The position numbers were made by a program, and so were the translations under genes. DNA of 55,894 bases, taken from assembly GCA_003214175.1 (NCBI GenBank), contig QCLZ01000008.1, positions 1 to 55,894 of the forward strand. The letters are read 5' to 3'. The notes under the pieces were generated by a model, which was given only the letters and a program-made list of their open reading frames with translations, did no database searches and had not been told where the DNA came from. Positions 40,747 through 50,201 of this stretch are shown one piece after another. This DNA comes from Prochlorococcus sp. AG-418-I20 (GTDB lineage: Bacteria; Cyanobacteriota; Cyanobacteriia; PCC-6307; Cyanobiaceae). The number at the start of each line of letters is the position of its first letter. Position 1 is the stretch's first letter.

Positions 40747-41877
40747 TCAATTTTCAAAAACTTTATTTTGAAGAACAACTCCTTCATCGCTTAATAAACA
40801 TCCAGAAATGAGTTCGTCCTCTTTATCTAATTTAATTACACCATCTTTTATAAATGGTGTAATCAAAGATGTTAAGTTCTTAGCATAAAGTGAACTTGCA
40901 TCATAAGGAACTGAAGAGGGTAATTCGCCCGCTCCTATAAGTTTTACCCCATCTTTGATAATAGTTTCATTTGATTTTGTTCCTTCGCAATTTCCTCCCT
41001 GAGAAACTGCTAAATCAATAACTACTGCACCAGATCTCATTTTTTCAATCATGGGAGAGTCTATTAAAACAGGGGCCTTTTTTCCTAGAACTTGCGCAGT
41101 ACATATAGCAACATCAGCTTCAGATAAATATTTAGTTAAAGTTGCCTTCTGTTTTGAGAGGAATTCGGGTGTTACAGCTTTTGCATAACCTCCTACCTCT
41201 CCTGGCTTTTCCTCAACTTCAGGAAGTTCTATAAATCTTGCTCCGAGGGACTCCACTTGTTCTTTAACAGCAGGTCTAATATCAGATACAAATACTATTG
41301 CTCCAAGTCTTTTTGCTGTCGCAACTGCTTGTAATCCTGCAACACCTCCACCAAGAACCACTACTTTGGCAGGTTGGACTGTCCCTGCTGCAGTCATAAG
41401 CATTGGGAAATATCTATCTAACTCACTTGCAGCCAAAAGAACTGCTTTATATCCAGCAATATTGGCCTGTGAAGAAAGAACATCAGAAGATTGAGCTCTA
41501 CTAATCCTCGGAAGCAACTCTAGTGATAAAGCTGAAATCTTATTACTATTTATAATCCTTAGAAGTTCCTTATTACCATAGGGGTTAAGAAGACCGAGAA
41601 GAACAGCGCCTTTCTTTAACTTAGTTAAATTATCCTCTGATGGAGTTTGAACACAAAATATTAAGTCCGCTTCACCCCAAATTTTTTGATCTAAGTTGTT
41701 TATTATTGTTCCGCCCGATTCTTCATATGATAAGTTACTAAATCCTGATAATTGCCCTGCTGAACTTTCAATATAAACATCACATCCAAGGTTTTTTAAT
41801 TTCTTTACCGCTTCTGGTGTAGCTGAAACTCTCCTTTCACCAGAGCTTGTTTCGGAAGGAATAAGTATCTTTGTCAA
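40747..41877 (-). CDS. pntAA: NAD(P) transhydrogenase alpha subunit, NAD domain
   Basis: The 376-residue protein has the alanine-dehydrogenase-like fold: ETSSGERRVSATPEAVKKL at the start, QSSDVLSSQANIAGYKAV and the dinucleotide site VVLGGGVAGLQAVATAKRLG, then TAQVLGKKAPVLI. It binds NAD(H). It is the first gene of pntAA-pntAB-pntB; the promoter should lie in 41878-42004, shared with the divergent gene. Confidence 0.95.
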   Translation of the reverse strand: MTKILIPSETSSGERRVSATPEAVKKLKNLGCDVYIESSAGQLSGFSNLSYEESGGTIINNLDQKIWGEADLIFCVQTPSEDNLTKLKKGAVLLGLLNPYGNKELLRIINSNKISALSLELLPRISRAQSSDVLSSQANIAGYKAVLLAASELDRYFPMLMTAAGTVQPAKVVVLGGGVAGLQAVATAKRLGAIVFVSDIRPAVKEQVESLGARFIELPEVEEKPGEVGGYAKAVTPEFLSKQKATLTKYLSEADVAICTAQVLGKKAPVLIDSPMIEKMRSGAVVIDLAVSQGGNCEGTKSNETIIKDGVKLIGAGELPSSVPYDASSLYAKNLTSLITPFIKDGVIKLDKEDELISGCLLSDEGVVLQNKVFEN

Positions 41878-42004
41878 TTTATTTATTTTTTTAACATACT
41901 AAATATAAATTGAAGAAAGTCAAAAGTCTTGGATTTTTGTTAAAAATATATTTTCTTTTCTATAAAAAATAGCTATCTAGAATATATAAGTACTAAATAA
42001 TCCA

Positions 42005-42583
42005 ATGAGTATAAAAGCAATCGAATGTCCTGATGGAGTTTGCCACAGTCATCATGGTGGTCATGCTGTTCCAAGGCAAGCTATGCAGAAAAATCTAGAA
42101 AAGCATGGTAAAGACTGGTGCGAGAAATTAGCAGAGAGAATTTATGAAATGTCAGTTGATACTTATTCACAGACAGTCATGCCCAGTCTCCACTCGGCAG
42201 GTTGGCAAAGAAGACATTTAGATTGGGAATTTAAGCTGGCAGAAAATGATTCTGAACCTGATGAAGCTCTTGTTGAAGGAATTATTAATGCCACAGAAAG
42301 CTTTCTAAGGAGTAGTGAGGTTCATCGATTATTTATTCAAGAATTAGTTCAGGGCACATTCGAGGAAGCAAATGATAAAAAAATAATTTCTAAAGCAATA
42401 AAATCTATCATTGAAGAAGAAATTGTTAGTTCACTAAGAGAAAAGAAAGAAACTCTTTTAAAGAAAATATCCGCAAAATTAATATCAGAAGAAAAAGTTA
42501 GCGAGGAACTCGCAATAAATTCAGCTAAAGAGGGTTTTGAGGAAGTTGAAAGGCTACTTGCAAATCACAGCGAGGCAGTCTAA
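42005..42583 (+). CDS. Conserved helical protein with His-rich N-terminus
   Basis: The 192-residue protein starts MSIKAIECPDGVCHSHHGGH, a Cys/His-rich stretch that could bind a metal, followed by a long helical domain with WCEKLAERIYEMSVDTYSQT. No domain can be named. It is divergent from the pnt operon. A soluble cyanobacterial protein of unknown function is the safe description. Confidence 0.65.
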   Translation: MSIKAIECPDGVCHSHHGGHAVPRQAMQKNLEKHGKDWCEKLAERIYEMSVDTYSQTVMPSLHSAGWQRRHLDWEFKLAENDSEPDEALVEGIINATESFLRSSEVHRLFIQELVQGTFEEANDKKIISKAIKSIIEEEIVSSLREKKETLLKKISAKLISEEKVSEELAINSAKEGFEEVERLLANHSEAV

Positions 42584-42737
42584 CTCTATTTCTTTATATT
42601 CTCTTTATAATTCACCCAAAAATTGGCTTAAATATAAATTAAAGATTAAATTATTGTTTGGAAGTACAAAGTTGTAACTTATTAGACAATACATAGTTTA
42701 TCTGATGTGTTTATCTATATACAACTTAAATCTTTCA

Positions 42738-42962
42738 ATGGACAATTTCATTAGAAAAAGAATCGACATAGCTACCTGTTGGGCAACCAATAGAATTTCT
42801 GCAATGGACACTTTAGAAAGGTATGAAGACAGTTATGCAATCGCAGAAGAATTTAGAGAGTGGATATTACATATTGGAGAAAAGAATGAAAATTTAAAAG
42901 ATTCTGTTTTAAACTTCCCAAAGGAATTAAAAAAGTTATTAGACCAAAAAGTCAACGATTGA
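42738..42962 (+). CDS. Small soluble protein, unknown
   Basis: The 74-residue product starts MDNFIRKRIDIATCWATNRI and continues SAMDTLERYEDSYAIAEEFR. It is helical. The ATG at 42738 is preferred to one 11 codons upstream, which would add a hydrophobic leader with no logic. It lies 80 bp before trxB. Confidence 0.6.
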   Translation: MDNFIRKRIDIATCWATNRISAMDTLERYEDSYAIAEEFREWILHIGEKNENLKDSVLNFPKELKKLLDQKVND

Positions 42963-43041
42963 GTAATAAATCTATCGAGTAAAATCCGCCCTACATTATT
43001 TGGGTTAGTTTATTATCATTAATAGTGAAATTAGCAAATAA

Positions 43042-44418
43042 ATGGAAAATAAAGAGAAGATTTCAAACGTAGAAAATGTTGTAATTATAGGTTCGGGACC
43101 TGCAGGTTACACCGCTGCAATATATGCCGCACGAGCCAATCTTCAACCATTACTTGTGACAGGATTTAATTCTGGTGGAATTCCTGGTGGGCAATTAATG
43201 ACTACAACATTTGTTGAAAATTATCCAGGTTTCCCAGATGGAGTACTGGGTCCTGAATTGATGGATCTAATGAAGGCTCAAGCAGAAAGATGGGGCACTA
43301 ATTTATACGAAAGTGATGTAGTCTCAATTAATACCGATTCACATCCCTTTGAATTAAAAACTTTAGAAGGAACTATAAAATCTAACTCAATTATTATTGC
43401 AACTGGAGCAAGTGCAAATAGATTAGGCGTAATTAATGAAGATAAATTCTGGAGTAAAGGAATAAGTGCTTGTGCAATATGTGATGGAGCCACCCCACAA
43501 TTTAGAGATGAAGAATTAGCTGTTATTGGAGGGGGCGACTCTGCATGTGAAGAAGCAGCATATCTCACAAAGTATGGAAGCAAAGTGCATTTGATTGTTC
43601 GATCAGAAAAATTAAGGGCTAGCGCAGCAATGGTTGATAGAGTAAAAGCTAATCCAAAGATAGAAATTCATTGGAATACAAAAGTTGATAAAGCGGATGG
43701 CACTGAATGGCTTGAGAGAATAGAAACTATTCACACTCAAGAAGGTAAAGGGGAAATCAATATAAAAGGTCTTTTTTACGCGATAGGGCACACACCTAAT
43801 ACGAAATTCTTGGGCAACAAAATTGATTTAGATAATAAAGGCTATATTGCTTGCAAATCAGGAAGGCCAGAAACATCTATTGAAGGTATCTTCGCTGCAG
43901 GTGATGTTGTTGATTCTGAGTGGAGACAAGGAGTTACCGCAGCAGGAACTGGATGCATGGCAGCATTAGCTACTGAAAGATGGCTAGCCGAGAAAAACTT
44001 AGCAAAAACTATAGTCAGAGAAACACCAGAACCAGAAAAAAAACTTAATTCATCAGATTTTAATGAAGAAGAAGTTAATGAAGATACTTTCGATTCAAAT
44101 TCTGAATGGCAAAAAGGCAGTTATGCATTAAGGAAACTTTATCACGAGAGTAAAAAACCTATCTTAGTAATTTTCAGTTCCCCTAGCTGCGGTCCATGTC
44201 ATGTTTTGAAACCTCAGTTAAAAAGGGTAATTAAAGAACTTGATGGTGCAGTTCTTGGCGTTGAAATAGATATTGATAAAGATCAAGATATTGCAAAACA
44301 AGCTGGTATTAATGGCACACCAACAGTTCAACTTTTTAAAGAAAAATTATTAAAAAAACAATGGCAAGGAGTTAAACAAAGAAGTGAGTTTAAAGAAGCG
44401 ATAAAAAATATTATCTAA
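43042..44418 (+). CDS. trxB: NADPH-thioredoxin reductase fused to thioredoxin (NTRC)
   Basis: The 458-residue flavoprotein has FAD-binding VIIGSGPAGYTAAIYAA near 15-30, redox-active CAICDGA (Cys144 and Cys147), NADPH-binding VIGGGDSACEEAAYL and the FAD end motif GIFAAGDVVDSEW. After a linker rich in Glu and Asn comes a thioredoxin domain with FSSPSCGPCHVLKPQ (Cys383 and Cys386). This fused form reduces 2-Cys peroxiredoxins and tunes chlorophyll and starch pathways in oxygenic phototrophs. It converges with infA. Confidence 0.95.
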   Translation: MENKEKISNVENVVIIGSGPAGYTAAIYAARANLQPLLVTGFNSGGIPGGQLMTTTFVENYPGFPDGVLGPELMDLMKAQAERWGTNLYESDVVSINTDSHPFELKTLEGTIKSNSIIIATGASANRLGVINEDKFWSKGISACAICDGATPQFRDEELAVIGGGDSACEEAAYLTKYGSKVHLIVRSEKLRASAAMVDRVKANPKIEIHWNTKVDKADGTEWLERIETIHTQEGKGEINIKGLFYAIGHTPNTKFLGNKIDLDNKGYIACKSGRPETSIEGIFAAGDVVDSEWRQGVTAAGTGCMAALATERWLAEKNLAKTIVRETPEPEKKLNSSDFNEEEVNEDTFDSNSEWQKGSYALRKLYHESKKPILVIFSSPSCGPCHVLKPQLKRVIKELDGAVLGVEIDIDKDQDIAKQAGINGTPTVQLFKEKLLKKQWQGVKQRSEFKEAIKNII

Positions 44419-44427
44419 AGTAACTTT

Positions 44428-44694
44428 TTATTTGTTATTTCTCTTGGGATTATTTTTATTCGTAGTAGGTCTAGCACCGCCTGCATTCCTCTCTCTATAA
44501 GTTATCCTCCCTCTAGAAAGGTCATAAGGACTTATCTCAACTAACACTTTGTCTCCAGCTAATAATTTAATTCTAAATTTAGTCAATTTACCTGCAGCTC
44601 TACATAAACATTGATGTCCTTCAGGTTGTTCTAAGGTAACCAAATAAAATCCATTCCCCTGCTCTTTTTCTATTACACCTGAAGTTTCAATCAT
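44428..44694 (-). CDS. infA: Translation initiation factor IF-1, atypical
   Basis: The 88-residue OB-fold protein reads VIEKEQGNGFYLVTLEQPEG, then LAGDKVLVEISPYDLSRGRI and TYRERN, the IF-1 core. It has a basic C-terminal extension (about 18 residues, rich in Asn and Lys) and an unusual Cys pair HQCLCRAAGKLTK. The gene is outside a ribosomal operon. It could be the sole IF-1 or a divergent paralogue. Confidence 0.88.
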   Translation of the reverse strand: MIETSGVIEKEQGNGFYLVTLEQPEGHQCLCRAAGKLTKFRIKLLAGDKVLVEISPYDLSRGRITYRERNAGGARPTTNKNNPKRNNK

Positions 44695-44786
44695 TAATTA
44701 ATCTTTTACTAAGTACATATTATCAGAAAAGGATTGGTCAAAATTGATTTAAAAAAAATTACATACGTAAAAATGTGCAATTCAAT

Positions 44787-44999
44787 TCAAATTGAAAATT
44801 TAATTTCATTAATTATTTGAAGTTGTCCATAGTAAAAATTTGCTTTCGCAATCTTTTCAGAATCTTCTAATTGATCAAAAAAAACAAACCCAAGGCTTTC
44901 CCATAATGAAGATCCGCAAACATTATTTAATTCATTTTTTGCTTCTTTTGCAAAATTATCTAGTTTTCGTTCAAGGTTTTTAGACTTAGAAACAGACAT
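44787..44999 (-). CDS. Small soluble protein, unknown
   Basis: The 70-residue product starts MSVSKSKNLERKLDNFAKEA and ends with IAKANFYYGQLQIINEIKF. It is helical with one Cys. It lies between ycf39 and infA on the same strand. No family is recognised. Confidence 0.55.
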   Translation of the reverse strand: MSVSKSKNLERKLDNFAKEAKNELNNVCGSSLWESLGFVFFDQLEDSEKIAKANFYYGQLQIINEIKFSI

Positions 45000-45052
45000 A
45001 GGTCAATAATTAATATAGTACAAATATACTGCCTGATTCTAAAATTGCAATA

Positions 45053-46015
45053 TTAAAACGGTAATCTCTTTTTTTCTTCAATATTAAGATCTGCTTCCAT
45101 TTCCCTTAATCTTTTAAGTATTTGTTGATAGTACTCTTTTATATAACTCTCTAGTGAGGTCATATCCTCTTTTTTAAGTTCTAATATTTCGTAAGTTTTG
45201 CTCATGTCAGCATCTAATGATTCACCACTACTAGTTACTTCAGCAAAAGCCAATCGCTCAGCGACATTAAGAGAATCTTGGAAAAAGGAAACTACTTTTT
45301 GAGTGATACTAATAAGGAAGGGGGAAACTCTAAATATTTTCGCCTTTTTTTCACTAAATTTTTCACATAAAGATATAACTTCGTTTGAATCCCATGCTTT
45401 AGGACCAACCAATGGCAATGATGTTCTGTGAGTTTTTGGATTATTTACTGCTGCTACAACAACTTTCGCCATATCTTGAGTATTCATATAAGCAATTTTA
45501 GTTGGAGTCCCACTCATCCACACTGCTTGACTATCCAAGATTGGGATTGCGAATTGACCAATAACTCCTTGCATAAAAGCTGCACATTTGAAGATTGTAT
45601 AGTCTAAATCAGATTTTTCAAGAAGTTTTTCAGTACAATATTTAATGTCCATTAAAGGAACATTTCTGAATTTCTCCGTTAAAAGGATTGAAAGGAATAT
45701 CACTCTTTTTACTTTTAAAGATTCGCAAGCATTGAATAAGTTAAGTTTTCCATCCCAATCAATTTCATAAATACTTTTAGGATCATCTGGCCTACTAGTC
45801 GCTGCATCAATAACTACTTCAATATCTTGCAATGCATATTCGATATCAGAAGAGTTTAATAAATTACCTTTTGTTAGCTCACAACCCCATTCTTGTAGAA
45901 AGGAAGCTTTTCTTGGATTTCTTACAAAGCATCTTACTTCATGTCCCTCTTCTATAGCTTGCTTTGCTATTTGTCTACCAAGTGTCCCTGTTGCTCCTAC
46001 TAAAAGAATCTTCAT
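45053..46015 (-). CDS. ycf39: Ycf39, photosystem II assembly factor
   Basis: The 320-residue atypical short-chain dehydrogenase starts MKILLVGATGTLGRQIAK, with the NmrA-like nucleotide site, and contains VIDAATSRPDDPKSIYEIDW and KCAAFMQGVIGQFAIPI. Ycf39 works with Hli proteins to insert chlorophyll into nascent D1 and build PSII. That fits the Hli genes elsewhere in the window. petM lies just upstream on the same strand. Confidence 0.9.
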   Translation of the reverse strand: MKILLVGATGTLGRQIAKQAIEEGHEVRCFVRNPRKASFLQEWGCELTKGNLLNSSDIEYALQDIEVVIDAATSRPDDPKSIYEIDWDGKLNLFNACESLKVKRVIFLSILLTEKFRNVPLMDIKYCTEKLLEKSDLDYTIFKCAAFMQGVIGQFAIPILDSQAVWMSGTPTKIAYMNTQDMAKVVVAAVNNPKTHRTSLPLVGPKAWDSNEVISLCEKFSEKKAKIFRVSPFLISITQKVVSFFQDSLNVAERLAFAEVTSSGESLDADMSKTYEILELKKEDMTSLESYIKEYYQQILKRLREMEADLNIEEKKRLPF

Positions 46016-46072
46016 ACTTAAGATTTACTTAACTTTAAGACAATAACTCAAATTGTGATGTATCCGTGAGAA

Positions 46073-46171
46073 TCAATCTCCCTGAAACTTTAACAATAAT
46101 GCGCCACCAACTAATCCTATTGGTATCAGTATCCAAAAAACTGCAGCAATACTAAAAATTTCTTTAGCCAT
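46073..46171 (-). CDS. petM: Cytochrome b6f subunit PetM
   Basis: The 32-residue product reads [20 protein letters not shown] followed by [12 protein letters not shown], one span with the A-x-E-I-F-x-x-A opening of PetM (subunit VII). It stabilises the b6f complex in thylakoids. It is 57 bp upstream of ycf39 on the same strand. Confidence 0.93.
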
Positions 46172-46264
46172 AGTAAGATTTATTAATTACTATAATTTAC
46201 ATTCAATATACAGTTATTTGTTAAAAAAGTAGATAATGCAAATATCTTGAAAATTTTTAAATAT

Positions 46265-47209
46265 ATGAATATTAGTCTTAAACAAGAAAATGTTAACTTT
46301 ACTAATTATTGGAATTGGAATGGTTTTAAAGTTTGTTGGGATGTTGCAGGCGAAGAAAATGAAATTCCAATTATCTTTCTCCATGGATTTGGCGCTAGTC
46401 GAAAACATTGGAGAAACAATTTAGAATATTTTGCAAAAAGGAATTTTGCCTCTTATTCTTTGGATTTAATAGGATTTGGTGATTCAGATCAACCTGGGAT
46501 AAGAGAAATTGGAAGATTAGATAACGAGATATGGTCCAAACAAGTGAGAGACTTTATTACACAGGTCATAAGACCGAAGAACTCTGAAAAAGTCATTCTT
46601 ATTGGCAACTCTCTTGGATCATTAGTTGCTTTAACATGTGCTGCTTCATTAGAGGACCAAATTGCAACAGTTATTGCATCACCTCTACCAGATCAAATCC
46701 AGAATAATCAAAAAAAAATAAAGGGAAACAGCTTATTTAAAAAATTTAGAGATAGATTCATAAAAATTTTTTTTATATTTTTCCCCTTAGAGATAATTTT
46801 ATTTTTAATAACCAAATTAGGTTTAATAAGACTAGGACTAAATTCTGCTTATTTCAAAAAAGATCATATCGATCAAGAATTAATAGATTTGGTAACAAAA
46901 CCTGTTTTAAGGAAAACTTCAGCTAGATCATTAAGAGCAATGTGTATTGGAATGTCTTCAAGAGATCAAAAATTTCAAAGCTCTTATCTTTTAAGAAAAC
47001 TTAGCGTGTCAAAAAAAGTTCCTTTTTTATTGATTTGGGGTGACAAAGATAATTTCATACCCTTGTTTGTTGGGAAAAAGATTGCAAATTTCCATAGATG
47101 GGTAAAATTAAAAATAGTATCCAATTCAGGTCATTGTATCCATGATGAAGATCCTTCAGTATTCAATAGAATTTCTTATGAATGGATTAGAAATTTAAAA
47201 ACCTTTTAA
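46265..47209 (+). CDS. Alpha/beta hydrolase
   Basis: The 314-residue protein shows [15 protein letters not shown], the nucleophile elbow [12 protein letters not shown] (Ser), [12 protein letters not shown] (Asp) and [11 protein letters not shown] (His), a complete catalytic triad. A basic hydrophobic cap region lies at about 160-200. The ATG at 46265 is preferred to a TTG six codons earlier. It ends two bases before ilvH, so the two are co-transcribed; the substrate is unknown. Confidence 0.88.
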   Translation: MNISLKQENVNFTNYWNWNGFKVCWDVAGEENEIPIIFLHGFGASRKHWRNNLEYFAKRNFASYSLDLIGFGDSDQPGIREIGRLDNEIWSKQVRDFITQVIRPKNSEKVILIGNSLGSLVALTCAASLEDQIATVIASPLPDQIQNNQKKIKGNSLFKKFRDRFIKIFFIFFPLEIILFLITKLGLIRLGLNSAYFKKDHIDQELIDLVTKPVLRKTSARSLRAMCIGMSSRDQKFQSSYLLRKLSVSKKVPFLLIWGDKDNFIPLFVGKKIANFHRWVKLKIVSNSGHCIHDEDPSVFNRISYEWIRNLKTF

Positions 47210-47211
47210 AT

Positions 47212-47736
47212 ATGAAACATACACTATCAGTTCTTGTAGAAGACGAATCTGGAGCTTTGAGTAGAATCTCAGGTCTCTTTGCTAGAAGAGGATTCAACAT
47301 AGATAGCCTAGCTGTAGGTCCTGCAGAATCCAAAGGGATTTCACGGTTAACAATGGTTGTAGAAGGTGATGAAGAAACTCTTCAACAAATGACTAAGCAA
47401 CTTAATAAGTTATTTAATGTTCTGGGAGTTGTAGATTTTACTAATCTCGCAGCTGTTGAAAGGGAATTGATGTTATTAAAAGTTTCATCGAAAGAAGATA
47501 CTAGAGGTAATATCTTAGATATAGTTCAAATATTCCGTGCAAAAGTTGTTGATGTTTCAGATGTAGCATTAACACTCGAAGTGGTTGGAGATCCTGGAAA
47601 GTTAGTTGCTTTGGAGAAATTACTTGAACCGTACGGCATTCTTGAAATAGCAAGAACTGGCAAGGTAGCTCTTAAACGCTCTTCGGGAGTTAATACAGAA
47701 ATGTTAAAAATTAACAAATATTCTCTAGAAATCTAA
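47212..47736 (+). CDS. ilvH: Acetolactate synthase regulatory subunit
   Basis: The 174-residue protein has an N-terminal ACT domain ([35 protein letters not shown]) and the usual C-terminal domain ([19 protein letters not shown]). It binds valine and activates IlvB in branched-chain amino-acid synthesis. Its end overlaps the convergent cyclophilin gene by four bases. Confidence 0.96.
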   Translation: MKHTLSVLVEDESGALSRISGLFARRGFNIDSLAVGPAESKGISRLTMVVEGDEETLQQMTKQLNKLFNVLGVVDFTNLAAVERELMLLKVSSKEDTRGNILDIVQIFRAKVVDVSDVALTLEVVGDPGKLVALEKLLEPYGILEIARTGKVALKRSSGVNTEMLKINKYSLEI

Positions 47737-48389
47737 TTAGAAATCTCAATTTCTATTATGTAGTCATTTTTTTTAATTTTTTCAAGCACATCTACTCCTC
47801 TAATAATTTTCCCAAAAATTGAATATCTTCCATCAAGTTCTGGGAATTGATTAGTTACAAAAAAAAATTCAGTTGACGAAGAGTTATTCTTACCGCTTTT
47901 AACCATAGCAATTGAACCACTCTCAAAATTATTAAGTAAATTTTTAATTTCACTAGGACTTTCTATTTGATAGTTATATCTTGGCGTCATTTCTTCTTTG
48001 AATTTAATCTCTAAGGGTATTGAAGGTGTCCTCTTGTTTAAAGTTTGATTTCTTTCTATATAAGATTTATTTTTAGGATTAACACCTCCATGTATAAAAC
48101 TCAATTGGGGGTAATTAATGATCTTATAAAATTTTTGATTATCGTAAATATTATTATTTATATTTTCTAGGAAGTTTGATACTGTAACTGGGTTATCTTT
48201 ACCAAACAACTCAACCTCAAAATCACCTTTTGAAGTCCTAAAATTAACAATTAAATTATTTTGAGTACAATTAAATTCAAGTTTTTTACAATAAAAATCT
48301 GAATCAATCTCACTTTTTAGATTACAGCCCGTAACAAAAAACAAAATCTGAATAGCAGATAATGCTTTTAATAAAAAATAATTTCTTAT
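47733..48389 (-). CDS. Cyclophilin-type peptidyl-prolyl isomerase lipoprotein, apparent ATA start
   Basis: The cyclophilin domain reads [20 protein letters not shown] through [20 protein letters not shown]. With the start placed at 48389 the product has a complete lipoprotein signal, [20 protein letters not shown] followed by Cys; from the first standard codon (TTG at 48344) the signal is cut short. No ATG, GTG or TTG is available further up. The ATA at 48389 lies six bases after GGAGGG and overlaps the ycf4 stop (ATAA), the position where an ATG would form the common ATGA junction. Either ATA initiates weakly or translation begins at TTG. Confidence 0.8.
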   Translation of the reverse strand: MRNYFLLKALSAIQILFFVTGCNLKSEIDSDFYCKKLEFNCTQNNLIVNFRTSKGDFEVELFGKDNPVTVSNFLENINNNIYDNQKFYKIINYPQLSFIHGGVNPKNKSYIERNQTLNKRTPSIPLEIKFKEEMTPRYNYQIESPSEIKNLLNNFESGSIAMVKSGKNNSSSTEFFFVTNQFPELDGRYSIFGKIIRGVDVLEKIKKNDYIIEIEISN

Positions 48390-48943
48390 TTTAATCCCTC
48401 CAAATTAACATTCAAAAATTTAGCCAGCCTCGCCCCTTCTTCTTCAACCTGAAGAAGTGGTTTAAGCTCGCCTGCCCCGCTAAGAGGAAGTGGTTTTTTT
48501 CTACCTTTAAGTACTAAAGCAATTCTTCTTCTAGGATTGAATCCCTCACTTATATCTAATTTAACTGATTTGATTTCATCAAAATTTAATTTAACTTCAA
48601 TATCTTTTAATAATCCTTTTCTCTTTATTTCTACAGATTTTGATGATTTATCAAAAGTGTTACTTCCAGAACCAAAGTTTATGTAAACCAAATACCATAA
48701 ATAAAAGTTTAATAAATTGGCTATTACTCCATATGCTCCCATTATTATTCCTTGAGGTATAAATAATAAAGTCGATGGATTTCCTAGAGGCAATAAATCC
48801 CTTCCTGTGTAACTAGATATAGATGCTAAAAGAAAACCAATACCTCCAATTGTTAGCATTCCACCAATAATATAATTAGAAATTTTTCTTGATCCACCAA
48901 TTTTTTGTTCAATTTTGTCGAAAGACGAGAGGTCTGAATTCAT
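48386..48943 (-). CDS. ycf4: Photosystem I assembly protein Ycf4
   Basis: The 185-residue protein has two spans (YIIGGMLTIGGIGFLLASIS and then LLFIPQGIIMGAYGVIANLL) separated by SYTGRDLLPLGNP, and a C-terminal domain with ISEGFNPRRRIALVLKGRK. These are the Ycf4 signatures. It scaffolds PSI assembly in the thylakoid membrane. It is divergent from psbD and coupled to the cyclophilin gene. Confidence 0.94.
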   Translation of the reverse strand: MNSDLSSFDKIEQKIGGSRKISNYIIGGMLTIGGIGFLLASISSYTGRDLLPLGNPSTLLFIPQGIIMGAYGVIANLLNFYLWYLVYINFGSGSNTFDKSSKSVEIKRKGLLKDIEVKLNFDEIKSVKLDISEGFNPRRRIALVLKGRKKPLPLSGAGELKPLLQVEEEGARLAKFLNVNLEGLK

Positions 48944-49124
48944 TTTTATCTCTTTTTAGGGCCTAATTCAGATAATTTAACAAACTGAGGGAGTATTCCT
49001 ACCTAATTTTTAATAAAAAAGTCAGGAAAGCTTTACAAGGCATTTCAGATATACAAAAATTTCCCCACATTACTCTCAATCTTTGTTACAGTCACTCCGT
49101 ATCCCGAAGCTAAAACGATTTCTC
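48944..49124. promoter_or_regulatory. Divergent ycf4 / psbD regulatory region
   Basis: The 181-bp gap must hold the psbD-psbC promoter and untranslated leader. A possible -10 lies in GATATACAAA near 49052. A frame extension upstream of psbD to TTG at 49083 is rejected because the conserved D2 N-terminus begins at the ATG at 49125. Confidence 0.5.
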
Positions 49125-50201
49125 ATGACGATCGCAGTTGGTAGCGCCCCACAAAGAGGATGGTTTGATGTCCTCGATGATTGGTTGAAGCGCGACCGCT
49201 TTGTATTTATTGGTTGGTCCGGACTACTTCTACTTCCTTGTGCATATCTTGCTATAGGAGGTTGGTTCGTCGGAACAACATTTGTTACCTCTTGGTACAC
49301 ACACGGAGTTGCAAGCTCATACCTTGAAGGTTGTAACTTTTTAACAGCAGCTGTAAGCACCCCTGGTGATGCCATGGGACACAGTCTTCTATTTTTATGG
49401 GGTCCTGAAGCCCAAGGTAGTTTCGTAAGATGGCTACAACTTGGAGGCCTTTGGAACTTCGTCGCATTACATGGAGTATTTGGCCTTATTGGTTTTATGC
49501 TTCGTCAGTTTGAAATTGCTGGCCTTGTTGGAATTAGACCTTACAATGCATTAGCTTTTTCAGCGGTAATTGCAGTTTTCACAAGTATTTTCCTTATTTA
49601 TCCTTTAGGACAGCACAGTTGGTTCTTCGCACCTTCATTTGGTGTTGCTGCAATCTTCCGTTATATCCTGTTCATTCAAGGTTTTCACAATATTACTTTA
49701 AATCCATTCCATATGATGGGAGTAGCTGGAATTCTTGGTGGTGCGTTACTTTGCGCTATTCATGGAGCTACAGTCCAAAACACATTGTATGAAGATACAA
49801 GTATCTATACAGATGGTAAGGTTCAAAGTTCAACATTTAGAGCTTTTGACCCAACACAAGAAGAAGAAACCTATTCAATGATTACAGCGAATAGATTCTG
49901 GAGTCAAATCTTCGGTATTGCTTTCTCAAACAAGCGTTTCTTACACTTTTTGATGCTGTTTGTACCTGTTATGGGTATGTGGACATCTTCAATTGGTATT
50001 GTCGGCTTAGCACTTAACTTAAGAGCTTATGATTTCGTAAGCCAAGAAATCCGTGCAGCAGAAGACCCAGAATTTGAAACTTTCTATACAAAAAATATAC
50101 TTTTGAACGAAGGTATGCGAGCATGGATGTCTTCTGTGGATCAACCACACGAAAATTTTGTATTCCCTGAGGAGGTTCTTCCACGTGGAAACGCCCTTTA
50201 A
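49125..50201 (+). CDS. psbD: Photosystem II D2 protein
   Basis: The 358-residue reaction-centre protein starts [20 protein letters not shown], contains [38 protein letters not shown], the iron- and quinone-binding His in [19 protein letters not shown] and ends [12 protein letters not shown]. It binds P680 chlorophyll, pheophytin and QA. About six residues longer than the usual 352, mostly in a loop with [14 protein letters not shown]. psbC overlaps its last 17 bases. Confidence 0.98.
   Translation: MTIAVGSAPQRGWFDVLDDWLKRDRFVFIGWSGLLLLPCAYLAIGGWFVGTTFVTSWYTHGVASSYLEGCNFLTAAVSTPGDAMGHSLLFLWGPEAQGSFVRWLQLGGLWNFVALHGVFGLIGFMLRQFEIAGLVGIRPYNALAFSAVIAVFTSIFLIYPLGQHSWFFAPSFGVAAIFRYILFIQGFHNITLNPFHMMGVAGILGGALLCAIHGATVQNTLYEDTSIYTDGKVQSSTFRAFDPTQEEETYSMITANRFWSQIFGIAFSNKRFLHFLMLFVPVMGMWTSSIGIVGLALNLRAYDFVSQEIRAAEDPEFETFYTKNILLNEGMRAWMSSVDQPHENFVFPEEVLPRGNAL

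Noticed and set aside
49083-49124. N-terminal extension of psbD from TTG
   Set aside because: The D2 N-terminus is highly conserved and begins at the ATG at 49125.
50158-50184. N-terminal extension of psbC from TTG
   Set aside because: CP43 is known to begin at the GTG giving METPFNN, with a ribosome-binding site placed for it.
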